A DNA stretch of 59,415 bases, taken from NCBI GenBank assembly GCA_902493275.1, contig CABUOQ010000008.1, forward strand, positions 1 to 59,415. The letters are read 5' to 3'. The notes under the pieces were generated by a model that was not told the DNA's origin, did not search any database, and saw only the letters and a list, made by a program, of their open reading frames with translations. Shown here piece by piece: positions 25,738-35,026 of the stretch. The position numbers were made by a program, and so were the translations under genes. Source of the stretch: an uncultured Bacillota bacterium. Lineage in GTDB: Bacteria > Bacillota_I > Bacilli_A > RFN20 > CAG-449. How positions within the stretch are numbered: position 1 is the stretch's first letter; each line of letters starts with the position of its first letter.

Positions 25738-27138
25738 ATGAAAAACAAGAATATTTTGCGTAATCTTTTAGTTTTGTCTTTGCTATTTGTCGTTTCATGT
25801 AATAGCAATAATACTAGTAGTATAATTTCATCATCTTCAAAGGATAGTTACTCTAGTAGTAGCGAGATAATATCTAGTAGTATATATTCTAGTGAATCTG
25901 AAAGTTCAAGTGTTTCAAGTTCATCAGAAGTTATATCTATATCTTCAGAGAACTCATCTACTTCAAGCTCTTATCAAGAAAGCTCATCTAGCGCTTCATC
26001 ATCTACATCAAGTTCTTATCAAGAAAGTTCATCATCTATATCAAGCATAGTTGAGATTAATAAAGAAGAATTAATTCAAGGATATCGTCTTCATATTTCT
26101 GACCCGAAATTAAATAATAAAGGAACAGATGCTGATGATATTTATCTGAAAGCTGATATTAATGATAATGGTATATTAATATCGATGGTAGGCTTTGGTA
26201 CATTAACCGATAGTGAATATGTTAAAATAATCATTCACACTTCAGAGAACAATTATTCTGGATGGAATATTCAAAGCGATGATGTTACCTTTTTAGTGAG
26301 CAAGTCAAAGGCATGTTATAAAACCAATTTGACTAAATTTTGGGATTATGTTAATTTCACATCAAATGATGTTAAATGTATAAATACACCAGAGTATATT
26401 GATCATGAACAATATTTTACTTTATCATTTTTAATTGACTATACTGAAGTTCCTAATTATGATAAATACAAAAAAGTATCAATGTTTGCGATGGAATTTT
26501 CCAATGGACAAATATATGATGGTATAGATTATAATAATGGGATGTTAATCGATGGAGTTAGTCACGGTGATCCAGCTGCGCAATCATCGTATTTTGTAAT
26601 TCAAGACAAATCGCTCCCAGATGATCAACAAGAATTAGTCGCGAATTATAATTATCAATTTTCTATCGATAGTGATAATATTTTCGCTAAATTTACTCGA
26701 AAAACATCTTCATTAGTTTTAGATATGCTCTCATTTTCAAAATTAGATGATACTGATTTTATTCGTTTTATCGTTCATACTTCTTCTTATAATCATACTT
26801 CATGGGGATTAGATGAAACAGATGTCAGTTTTATAATTTATAAAGATATTTGCTATTATCAAAGCAATGTAAATAGTTTTTGGGCAAATGAAAATAATCA
26901 ATTCCATGGAAGTGATACAACTTTATATAATCCAAATTATGATGAAACTGACACTTATTGGACTTTATCAATTGAATTTGAATATAGCGAATTTTCTTTA
27001 ACTAAAAATATTTTGCAAGATACACCATTAAAAGGTATTTTAATTGAATTTAATCCATCGATTGCTAACAATGGATTTAAACAAGATAATCAAATTCTTG
27101 GTGACATTGCTAATCAAGAAAACTATTTCACATTTTAG
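25738..27138 (+). CDS. Ser-linker lipoprotein with two tandem beta-sandwich-like domains
   Basis: A 466-residue surface protein with a lipoprotein signal and lipid Cys at residue 21 (LLFVVSC). A long Ser-rich linker runs to about residue 103. Two related domains follow, at about 120-290 and 300-466. Both contain an (I/V)HTS-x-x-N-x-(S/T)-x-W pattern, then a DV-(T/S)-F strand and CY-x-(T/S)-N. This resembles small carbohydrate-binding beta sandwiches, but the family is not certain. AAGGAG is 7 nt from an upstream ATG that opens a two-codon frame (ATGTTATGA) overlapping this start. The beta-helix gene follows after 9 nt with its own GGAGG, so the two form an operon. Confidence 0.75.
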   Translation: MKNKNILRNLLVLSLLFVVSCNSNNTSSIISSSSKDSYSSSSEIISSSIYSSESESSSVSSSSEVISISSENSSTSSSYQESSSSASSSTSSSYQESSSSISSIVEINKEELIQGYRLHISDPKLNNKGTDADDIYLKADINDNGILISMVGFGTLTDSEYVKIIIHTSENNYSGWNIQSDDVTFLVSKSKACYKTNLTKFWDYVNFTSNDVKCINTPEYIDHEQYFTLSFLIDYTEVPNYDKYKKVSMFAMEFSNGQIYDGIDYNNGMLIDGVSHGDPAAQSSYFVIQDKSLPDDQQELVANYNYQFSIDSDNIFAKFTRKTSSLVLDMLSFSKLDDTDFIRFIVHTSSYNHTSWGLDETDVSFIIYKDICYYQSNVNSFWANENNQFHGSDTTLYNPNYDETDTYWTLSIEFEYSEFSLTKNILQDTPLKGILIEFNPSIANNGFKQDNQILGDIANQENYFTF

Positions 27139-27147
27139 GAGGACCTT

Positions 27148-30100
27148 ATGAAAAAATTAAGTAAATTATTAGTTTTATCAATCTTAAGCTTAACAGCTTT
27201 TTCAATAAAACCAGTTATTGTTAAAGCTGAAGGTTCAATTCAAGATGAAATAAATAGTATTGTTAACGAAACAACTTATGTTTTAAGTCAAGATGAAACT
27301 GAAGTTGAAATATCTGAAGATAAAAATATCACTATTGATTTAAATGGTTTCCATCTTACTAAAGTAATTAATAGAGGAACCTTAACTTTAATAGATAGTA
27401 AGAAAACTGGTGGCATCAATTTATCTTCTGATGTTGCTGAAACGGCTTTAGCAGTTGCTAATTATGGTGTTTTAACTATCGATGGAATTAGTATAACTGT
27501 TACGACAAACGCTAGAAATTCTTATCCAGTATCAATTCATAATTACGCCGCTGGATCATTAAATATAAAATCAGGAAATATTACTTCTGTAGCTAATGGC
27601 GTCGCATATGCCTTTGGTATTGCTAACGAAGGAATGCTATCGATTTCAGGTGGAAGCATATCTTCATATGTTAAAAATGTTTCTTCAGGTGCAAATAATT
27701 CGATTGGTATCCATAATTATTCTAATGGTATTATCAAATCAATTTCAGGTGGAACTATTTATGCAGAATCAAATTCTAATGATGGCTATGCTACCGCGAT
27801 TAGAAATCAAGGTACATCAAAGATTGAATCAATTTCAAATGGTACAATTTCCGCTTATGTTGATAATCAAAATGGTCAAGCTAAAGCATATGGTATTTAT
27901 AATCTTTCAGGTACAGTTAGTTCGATTTCAGGTGGAACGATTAAAGGTAAATCTGAAGCGGCACAATGGGCATTTGGATTATGGAATACTTCAAGTGTAA
28001 ATAATATTAGTGGTGGAAGTTTTATCGCAGAAATTAACCACGAGAAAAATTCGCCTAATGCGATTGCAATTGCTAATGATAAGACGATTAATTCGATTTC
28101 AGGTGGTGTTTTATACGCTAAATCAACATGCCCAAATAGTGGAACATTTGCGATTCGAACAAGAAATTCTGGATCAATTATCTCTTCTATCAGTGGTGGA
28201 GCTTATTATGTGAACAAGATCCAAGATAATAGATATATTTATAGTGAGAATAATGGGGTTAATAATATTGAAGCAGGATATTCTTTATCAAATAATTCTG
28301 AATTAACAAATTATCGTTATTTACTTCCAAATGATTCTAAAATTGAAGAAAAATATATTGATGAAGATAATTTAATGACTTGTAATGTATATGATTCGTC
28401 AAATTCACTAATTACTTCTTATCGCTTAATTGGAACTGAATTAAATAAAGCGATGATTGGTGAAGAAACATATGTTACTGTAGAAGAAGCTTTAGAAAAT
28501 GCTAAAGATAATGATATAGTTACTATAATGGATAATTGCGATGAATCATTAACTATAAACAAAAATATCACAATTGATTTAAATGGTTATACGATAAGTA
28601 AAACGATTACTAATAATGGCTCTTTAATTTTGAAAGATAATAAATCAATGGGAAGAATTTATCTTAACACAGGCGAAAATGGATTATTTGCAGGTGTAAA
28701 AAATTATGGTAATTTGATTATTGATGGAATTGCAATTCGAGTAAATGGTTTATCTGATAATACTGAATGCCATGGTATTTATAATTATGCTGGAGCAACA
28801 TTAACATTTAAGTCTGGATTAATTAGATGTGTCTCAAAAGGTATTAAATTTGGTCATGGTATAGTGAATGCAGGAACCATTAAATCAATAGAAGGTGGTA
28901 TTATTGAATCATATTCATTATCAAAGAATACTGCTTCTAATATTGTTGGAATTTCAAATCTAGGAACAATTGAAAAAATTGATGCTGGAATAATCTATGC
29001 TCAAACATATGGTAAAAATGGCTTTGCAATTGGAATAAGAAATCAATCAAATGCAGTAATTAAGAAAATAAATGGTGGAACTATAAAAGGTTATGCTTGT
29101 TCAAGTGAGGGTGGAACTGAATCAAAAGGCTTTGGAATATATAATCAATCTGGATCAATAGAAGAAATTTCAGGTGGACATATTGAAGGTCGTTCGACAG
29201 CGGCACAATGGGCTTTTGGTATTTGGAATCCAGCTAACATGACGATTTCTTCTATAATTGGTGGTGAAATATACGCGATTGGTGAGCATAATTTTTCTTC
29301 TTCTTCACCAAATTTCATCGCTTTATCTAATGATGGTAAAGTTGATTCTATCAGTGGTGGATTATTCTATGCTACTTCAATGCATGATAAAGGTGGAACC
29401 TTTGCAATTAGAAATAGGGGAACAATTACTAATATAAATGGTGGAACTTATTATGTTTCAAAAGACAATAATGAATTGATTAGAAATGAAAATGGAACGC
29501 TTAATATCCAAGATGGATTTGAGATGCTATCTCTTAATTCAAGGTATCACTATCTAGTTTCTAGTGAACAAGTTGTCTGTGAAATATTAGATGAAAATAA
29601 TGCGTATTTATCATCTAGAATTTATCAAGATGGAAAACTTATTTCTTCTTTAGGAAATATCGATAGAGTTGGTTATTATATTCAAGGATTTTCTTTAAGT
29701 GCATATGATAATGAAATTAGTTTAGGAATTAATGAATTAAGTGGATTAAATACCTCTACAAGTGTTTATGTTCATTATGAAAGTGCCCCAACATTTTATT
29801 TTTTAGGGTCTTCAGTTACTTATGGTTTTGCCACTGGAGGAGTATCATTTGTCAATGAAATACAAAATACTCTTAATTGCAATTGTGTCAAAGAGGCGGT
29901 CTCTGGAACAACTTTAACTGATAATGGACCATCCTCTTATGTAAAAAGAATGGAAAATAATATTCCTAAAGACGCTAAAATAGAAAATTTAGTTGTACAA
30001 CTTTCAACGAATGATGTGACTCAAAATAAACCATTCGGAAGCATATCTAATTCTCAAGATATTTCTTCTTTTAATAAAGAAACAGTTCTTGGAGCAATTG

Positions 30101-30408
30101 AGTACATAATTGCATACGCTAAAGCGACTTGGGATTGTGAAGTAACATTCTATACCAATCCAGATTTTAATAATTCCAATTATGAATTATTAATTACTAA
30201 ATTATATGATGTTCAAGATAAATGGGACATTGGAATTATTGATTTTTATAACTATGTTAATATGGAAGCACTATCTCAAGAAACCCTTAATTCTTATATG
30301 TCGGATAGTATTCATCCAAATGCTAAAGGATATGCTTGGATGGGTAGTATAATGGCTGAATATTTAAAATCAAATTTTGAAGCTAAACATCCTGGAATAA
30401 GTATTTAG
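27148..30408 (+). CDS. Secreted beta-helix protein with C-terminal SGNH hydrolase domain
   Basis: A 1086-residue exported protein with a signal peptide to about residue 27 (ending VKA). Two similar modules follow. Each opens with NITIDLNG(F/Y) and N-(R/N)-G-(T/S)-L-x-L-x-D (about 62 and 474), then carries many short repeats around SISGGTI, typical of right-handed parallel beta-helices. The last ~205 residues (about 883-1086) are an SGNH/GDSL hydrolase: GSSVTYG (Ser), SGTTL, QLSTND (Asn) and DSIHPNAKGY (Asp, His). Such domains remove acyl groups from polysaccharides or glycans. No LPxTG or membrane anchor is visible, so retention may rely on binding. It is the second gene of the operon under the divergent AraC. 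Confidence 0.85.
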   Translation: MKKLSKLLVLSILSLTAFSIKPVIVKAEGSIQDEINSIVNETTYVLSQDETEVEISEDKNITIDLNGFHLTKVINRGTLTLIDSKKTGGINLSSDVAETALAVANYGVLTIDGISITVTTNARNSYPVSIHNYAAGSLNIKSGNITSVANGVAYAFGIANEGMLSISGGSISSYVKNVSSGANNSIGIHNYSNGIIKSISGGTIYAESNSNDGYATAIRNQGTSKIESISNGTISAYVDNQNGQAKAYGIYNLSGTVSSISGGTIKGKSEAAQWAFGLWNTSSVNNISGGSFIAEINHEKNSPNAIAIANDKTINSISGGVLYAKSTCPNSGTFAIRTRNSGSIISSISGGAYYVNKIQDNRYIYSENNGVNNIEAGYSLSNNSELTNYRYLLPNDSKIEEKYIDEDNLMTCNVYDSSNSLITSYRLIGTELNKAMIGEETYVTVEEALENAKDNDIVTIMDNCDESLTINKNITIDLNGYTISKTITNNGSLILKDNKSMGRIYLNTGENGLFAGVKNYGNLIIDGIAIRVNGLSDNTECHGIYNYAGATLTFKSGLIRCVSKGIKFGHGIVNAGTIKSIEGGIIESYSLSKNTASNIVGISNLGTIEKIDAGIIYAQTYGKNGFAIGIRNQSNAVIKKINGGTIKGYACSSEGGTESKGFGIYNQSGSIEEISGGHIEGRSTAAQWAFGIWNPANMTISSIIGGEIYAIGEHNFSSSSPNFIALSNDGKVDSISGGLFYATSMHDKGGTFAIRNRGTITNINGGTYYVSKDNNELIRNENGTLNIQDGFEMLSLNSRYHYLVSSEQVVCEILDENNAYLSSRIYQDGKLISSLGNIDRVGYYIQGFSLSAYDNEISLGINELSGLNTSTSVYVHYESAPTFYFLGSSVTYGFATGGVSFVNEIQNTLNCNCVKEAVSGTTLTDNGPSSYVKRMENNIPKDAKIENLVVQLSTNDVTQNKPFGSISNSQDISSFNKETVLGAIEYIIAYAKATWDCEVTFYTNPDFNNSNYELLITKLYDVQDKWDIGIIDFYNYVNMEALSQETLNSYMSDSIHPNAKGYAWMGSIMAEYLKSNFEAKHPGISI

Positions 30409-30513
30409 AGATAAATTTAATATTATTTAAAAATGTTATTAAGTATATTGGGCTAATTAAGTATCCAATATGCTTTTTTAATAAACTATTGTTGCTAATG
30501 ACAAAATAATATT

Positions 30514-31968
30514 ATGCACGATAAGATATATGCTTGTATAGATTTAAAGTCATTTTATGCTTCGGTTGAATGTGTCGAAAGAAATCTTAATCCATTAAAA
30601 ACTAATTTAGTGGTTGCAGATGTTACTAAAGGCAATGGAACTATATGTTTGGCAGTTTCTCCAGCATTAAAATCATTTGGAATTCCTAATAGATTAAGAT
30701 TATTTGATTTGATAAAAAAAGTTAAAGAAATTAATTATTCTAGGAAGAGTTTGAATAGTAGCTTTCACCTTGATGGTGAATCATATGATATAGATGAATT
30801 GAAAGATACTTCTTTAGCAATATCATATATTGTTGCTAAGCCACAAATGGCACTATATATAACTTATAGCGCAAATGTTTATAAAGTATATTTGAAATAT
30901 TTTGATCCTAAAGATATTCATGTTTATTCTATCGATGAGGTTTTCATCGATATAAGTGATTATCTTAAATTATATAAATTATCACCTTACGAACTTATAA
31001 AAAAAGTGATTAATGATATATATAATAACTATAAAATAACGGCGACCGCTGGAATAGGCACAAATTTATATTTGGCTAAAGTTGCAATGGATATAGTGGC
31101 TAAAAAGATGAAAAATGATGAAAATGGTGTTTGTATAGCTTATCTTGATGAAAAAAGTTATCGCGAGAAATTATGGGCGCATCGACCCTTAACTGATTTC
31201 TGGCAGGTGGGAAAAGGTTATGAAAAAAAACTAAATTCATTAGGGATCTATACTATGGGTGATATTGCTAGATGCTCAATAAGTAAAAAAGTTAGTTATT
31301 TTTCAGAAGATGTATTATATAAGATTTTTGGTGTAAACGCAGAATTATTAATTGATCATGCGTGGGGATATGAACCATGTACTATGGATTTAATAAAAAG
31401 CTATCAACCAATGAATAATTCTTTGTCATCAGGACAAGTTTTACCGCATGCTTATTCTTTTGATAATGGGAAGTTAATTTTAAAAGAGATGATTTATGCT
31501 TTGACTTTAGAATTGGTGGATAAAAAAATATGTACTAATCAACTCGTATTAATGATAATCTATGAAGATAGAGAAACTAGAATCAAAGATGATAAAAATT
31601 ATGTGCGTGGAGTAATTAATTTTGATACGTATATATCATCTAATAAAATTATAAAGGCAGAAGCTATAAAACTATTTGATAAGATTGTTGATAAAGATAG
31701 GTTAATTAGGAAAATAAATATCACGGCTAATAAAATTTTAGAAGAGAGATTACTATGTAATCGATACCAGTATCAACAATTAAATTTATTTGATAATGAA
31801 GATGAATTGCATTTAATTGAGGAATTGAAAAAAGAAAAAAAGATGCAAAAGACAATAATTAAAATAAAAAAAAGATATGGCAAAAATTCTATCTTAATGG
31901 GGATGAATCTTGAAAAAGAGGCAACCGGAAAAGAAAGAAACGAGCAAATAGGTGGTCATAAAGCATGA
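30514..31968 (+). CDS. Y-family DNA polymerase (UmuC/DinB-like)
   Basis: A translesion DNA polymerase. CIDLKSFYASVEC carries the first catalytic Asp and the steric-gate region. YSIDEVFIDIS holds the paired Asp-Glu. ATAGIGTNLYLAKVAMDI and a helix-hairpin-helix region (WQVGKGYEKKLNSLGI) follow, then a little-finger domain. At 484 residues, with a divergent first ~100 residues, it matches the UvrX/YqjW-like type found on mobile elements and chromosomes of Firmicutes rather than canonical DinB (about 410). It overlaps the YolD-like gene by four bases (ATGA). No Shine-Dalgarno is visible and no LexA box was found upstream. Confidence 0.9.
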   Translation: MHDKIYACIDLKSFYASVECVERNLNPLKTNLVVADVTKGNGTICLAVSPALKSFGIPNRLRLFDLIKKVKEINYSRKSLNSSFHLDGESYDIDELKDTSLAISYIVAKPQMALYITYSANVYKVYLKYFDPKDIHVYSIDEVFIDISDYLKLYKLSPYELIKKVINDIYNNYKITATAGIGTNLYLAKVAMDIVAKKMKNDENGVCIAYLDEKSYREKLWAHRPLTDFWQVGKGYEKKLNSLGIYTMGDIARCSISKKVSYFSEDVLYKIFGVNAELLIDHAWGYEPCTMDLIKSYQPMNNSLSSGQVLPHAYSFDNGKLILKEMIYALTLELVDKKICTNQLVLMIIYEDRETRIKDDKNYVRGVINFDTYISSNKIIKAEAIKLFDKIVDKDRLIRKINITANKILEERLLCNRYQYQQLNLFDNEDELHLIEELKKEKKMQKTIIKIKKRYGKNSILMGMNLEKEATGKERNEQIGGHKA

Positions 31969-32387
31969 AAAAAATTAATAAATATGAAGATATGATATCA
32001 TTACCACATTATCAGTCTAAAAACCATAAGCGTATGCCTTTAATTAATCGCGCATCTCAATTTGCGCCATTTTCAGCCTTAGAGGGCTATCAAGAAGCAA
32101 TTTTAAATGTATCTCGATTAATGACTCCAAAGAAAATGTTAGATGATGATTTGAAAGCAAGATTAGATTTGAAAATGAAAATTCTTCATAATCATCTTAA
32201 TGATAATTATGAAATAAAGATTACTTATTTTAAAAAAATGAATAATGATAATGAAGGCTTTTATTATACTTTAATGGGTGTAATAAAAAGAATTGATACA
32301 CAAAATAAAATTATTCTGATGAATGATTCAACAGAGATTAAATTTGAAGACATATATGATATAGACTCTAATATTTTTAATTTATAA
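31965..32387 (+). CDS. YolD-like protein
   Basis: A 140-residue partner of the Y-family polymerase. RMPLINRASQFAPFSALEGYQEAI matches the conserved RAxQFAPFxAL core of YolD-like proteins, followed by a small beta-rich C-terminal part (YTLMGVIKRIDTQNKIILMNDS). YolD/polymerase gene pairs are common and usually damage-inducible. It starts within the polymerase stop codon. Its 3' end overlaps the opposing gene by 11 nt. Confidence 0.85.
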   Translation: MKKINKYEDMISLPHYQSKNHKRMPLINRASQFAPFSALEGYQEAILNVSRLMTPKKMLDDDLKARLDLKMKILHNHLNDNYEIKITYFKKMNNDNEGFYYTLMGVIKRIDTQNKIILMNDSTEIKFEDIYDIDSNIFNL

Positions 32388-32952
32388 ATTCCGCGGTTAA
32401 TAGGCGAAGATATTTTACCATTTGATGACGATTTTCCCATTTGGTGAAAAAGAAAGACTCACAAGATGCCCAAATAAATACCCAAGCGAATATTTCAATT
32501 ATCCCTTGAAAGAGAAAATTCACATGATTCCATTCAAGAATTCCATAAATGATAAAAATTAATGATCCAAATAATAACAATGACCAGGATAAGATACTAT
32601 TATTATGATTTTTTCTATGATATTCTTTAAATTTTAATGCGTAATGAATTTTAATTAGATCTTTAATTTTTTGCTGAGTTTCAAGTTCCATGTTCTCTGG
32701 AAAAATAAGCTCATATTTTATTTTTGATTTTGCATTTGCAAACTTAAAGATTTCTTCAATAAATTCAAAAATATCATCTTGAAGAAGAGACTCACCGCTG
32801 TAGGGTTTAAAAATTTCTTGTTCTTTTAAATTGATAATAATTGTTAATGATTCGTCGTCTTCTTTAAAGCAAGTAGGCATAATTACTTTTTTCTTAAAAT
32901 CATCGATTTCATTATTGATTTTCTTTATAAAAGATTCATTTTTTCTTTTCAT
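32377..32952 (-). CDS. Conserved two-span membrane protein, unknown function
   Basis: This 191-residue protein has a soluble N-terminal ~115 residues, mixed alpha/beta, with a Lys-rich start. A membrane hairpin at about 122-139 and 147-164 follows (SILSWSLLLFGSLIFIIYGI; IIEIFAWVFIWASCESFFF), then an Arg-containing tail (KYLRLLTAEF). The 'EI.AWVF.WE..' pattern recurs in uncharacterised Firmicutes proteins as I recall, but no function is known. GGAGAACAC precedes the ATG. Confidence 0.65.
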   Translation of the reverse strand: MKRKNESFIKKINNEIDDFKKKVIMPTCFKEDDESLTIIINLKEQEIFKPYSGESLLQDDIFEFIEEIFKFANAKSKIKYELIFPENMELETQQKIKDLIKIHYALKFKEYHRKNHNNSILSWSLLLFGSLIFIIYGILEWNHVNFLFQGIIEIFAWVFIWASCESFFFTKWENRHQMVKYLRLLTAEFIN

Positions 32953-33084
32953 GTGTTCTCCTAATAAAATAATACATATTATGATAATTTTATTTTAAAC
33001 TAGTTTGACTATTTATGCTATATAGAAAATATATTATAAAATTATTTAAAAAACCGTTATTAATATAATGAAAGGATATTCATT

Positions 33085-33477
33085 ATGTTAAAAATTAATA
33101 AAAACTCATTGATTAGTATTGCTTTATCGACAATTTGTATTGGCATATATTTAATATGTGATCTTTTTTTAGGAATTAATCCGGTTATCAGCGGTTTTAA
33201 TGGTTTGATTTTAATATATGTTCATTATTATAAACAAGAAGAAAAAATTAGAGATAAGAATATACTGATATTCATTTCTATAATTTCACTTATTGAAATT
33301 ATAATTGCGGAATTTTTAGATAATGTAATCTATTGTAAGTTAATTAACGAAAAATTTAATTATCATGATATATCAATTATAAGAATTGTTGCCACTTGGA
33401 TTTTATCACTGATATTAACATTATCGTACTATTATGATATGTTTTTTAAATCAAAAAAAGTTGATGATGAGCAATAA
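33085..33477 (+). CDS. Small four-span membrane protein, unknown function
   Basis: A 130-residue protein with hydrophobic segments at about 9-26, 32-48, 60-80 and 102-122. It has a basic loop after the second segment (KQEEKIRDK) and a charged tail (SKKVDDEQ). GAAAGG lies before the ATG. It is bordered downstream by the integrase remnant. It could be passenger DNA of the lost element or an ordinary gene. Not recognised. Confidence 0.6.
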   Translation: MLKINKNSLISIALSTICIGIYLICDLFLGINPVISGFNGLILIYVHYYKQEEKIRDKNILIFISIISLIEIIIAEFLDNVIYCKLINEKFNYHDISIIRIVATWILSLILTLSYYYDMFFKSKKVDDEQ

Positions 33478-33565
33478 AAAGATGGATAACTTTAATTGAC
33501 AACCAGATATTGATTAAAAAAAGATTGATCTATATTTAAAAAACACAAATACAAATTAAAAATAA

Positions 33566-33939
33566 GATAATTATTTTTTAGATGAGCCGAAAACAAAAAA
33601 ATCAAAGAGAGTGATACCTTTACCTGTTAATTTAAAAAGATGAAATACTTATGTTAATCACCATATGTAATTTGCACAAAACATCACGTATTTATCTTTT
33701 TTCGTAGTAATCAAAGAACATTCAAAAATATTTTAAAAAAAAGTGGAGTTTCGTATAAAAATTTTCATGCTTTGAAACATACTTTTGCAACAAGAGCTTT
33801 AGAAATGGGAATGGATGCAAAGACATTATCAGAAATTTTGGGTCATAAAAATGTAGCTATTACATTAAATCGATATACACATTCATTACTTGAACATAAA
33901 ATTAATATGATGAATAAATTGGGAAGGATGCTCATATAA
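33566..33939 (+). pseudogene. Decayed tyrosine recombinase (integrase) remnant
   Basis: Two pieces in different frames. At 33566-33643 the frame reads DEPKTKKSKRVIPLPVNLKR and then stops; this is the usual KTxxSxRxIPLP segment of tyrosine integrases. At 33658-33939 a second frame holds FKNILKKSGVSY, FHALKHTFATRALEMGM, LSEILGHKNVAITLNRYTH and a short tail. This is the C-terminal catalytic part, with the H-x-x-(R/K), LGH and Tyr residues. Roughly the N-terminal two thirds are missing and about 25 residues between the pieces are lost or shifted. The box-II Arg is Lys. It marks a former mobile-element insertion. Confidence 0.85.
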
Positions 33940-33956
33940 ACATCTAATTTCATTAT

Positions 33957-33985
33957 AAAAGGTGTACTTTATCGTACACCTTTTT
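33957..33985. terminator. Bidirectional terminator downstream of galM
   Basis: AAAAGGTGTAC and GTACACCTTTTT form a perfect stem with a 6-nt loop, between the integrase remnant and the minus-strand galM stop. Confidence 0.85.
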
Positions 33986-34005
33986 ACTATTTCGAATAAA
34001 AATTA

Positions 34006-35025
34006 TTAATTAAATTTATATTTTGTGACAAAGTTAAATGGTTTTTCTGGAGTGAAAGTATAATCTTCTTCTTTATATGTTGGAATAACGCTTTCAAAAG
34101 TAATACCATAATTGACTTCATCGATTACTCCAGCGAGGTTTTCATGTTTTGAAGGATAATTATCAGTATAAACAACAACTGCTGGATAAGATGTATACAT
34201 AGTCATTTTTCTCTTTGTGGCACGATCATATAAGATTGCAGATGGAGCAGTTTTATTTATTCCATCAAATAAGAAGACGTGATCCATTCCGCCAGCACGA
34301 TGATTAACTAAGATAGGATTTGTAATATTTTTTCCAAGTTTTGTTGGTTCAAGATAATTTAAATAACTAGGGACATCTTCAAATCCTTGAAGAATTAATC
34401 CATCATCCATCTTAGCGACTTTGCTCGCTCTTAAATATAGTTCTTGATCATAAATAGGACCAGTTCCACCATTTAAATTAAAGTAAACGTGATTGGTTAA
34501 GTTAATTAAAGTTGGAGCATCTGTCTTAGCGGTAAAGCGAATAGTGACCTCTTTTTTATTTTCACAGATAGTATAAATGATTTTAACTTTGACATTGCCA
34601 GGGAAACCACCATCGCCATCTGGTGAATCAAGACTAAAAATTACATCGGTCTTTTTATCGTTTGTCTTGATTTCAAAATTATAAGGTCTAAAGCCATAAT
34701 TAGAAGAACCAGAGTGCAAAGAATTTTTTCCTTCATTTTTTTCAAAATGATATTCTTTTCCCGCGATAACTGCTACACCATCTTTAATTCTTCCAGCTAC
34801 ACGACCAACAGAGTTTCCATAGTTAGCGCCAGTTGTTAAAAACTCATACATATCTTTGCAACATGTAGTTACTTTTCCCATTGTTCCAGATTTATCAGGA
34901 TAAGCAATATAGAATATTTTAGCTCCATAATCAGTAAAACAAATTTCAAAGTTTACATTATTTCTTACAGTAATTAAATTGTAAGAAATATTGTTTGCGG
35001 TGTTTTTTTCAATTTTAATGTTCAT
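34006..35025 (-). CDS. galM: Aldose 1-epimerase (mutarotase)
   Basis: Interconverts alpha and beta anomers of galactose and other aldoses, the entry step of the Leloir pathway. Signatures present include SVGRVAGRI, LHSGSSNYGFR with a substrate-binding His, NLTNHVYFNLNGG with the catalytic His, and a C-terminal NYGITFESV corresponding to the catalytic-Glu region. At 339 residues it has the usual length. It is the second gene of a minus-strand pair, starting one base after the coiled-coil protein. galT and galK lie 15 kb away. Confidence 0.93.
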   Translation of the reverse strand: MNIKIEKNTANNISYNLITVRNNVNFEICFTDYGAKIFYIAYPDKSGTMGKVTTCCKDMYEFLTTGANYGNSVGRVAGRIKDGVAVIAGKEYHFEKNEGKNSLHSGSSNYGFRPYNFEIKTNDKKTDVIFSLDSPDGDGGFPGNVKVKIIYTICENKKEVTIRFTAKTDAPTLINLTNHVYFNLNGGTGPIYDQELYLRASKVAKMDDGLILQGFEDVPSYLNYLEPTKLGKNITNPILVNHRAGGMDHVFLFDGINKTAPSAILYDRATKRKMTMYTSYPAVVVYTDNYPSKHENLAGVIDEVNYGITFESVIPTYKEEDYTFTPEKPFNFVTKYKFN

Positions 35026-35026
35026 T

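Noticed and set aside
27596..28213. Two plus-strand open frames inside the beta-helix gene
   Set aside because: They are shadows in another frame of a repetitive, low-complexity gene, with no ribosome-binding sites.
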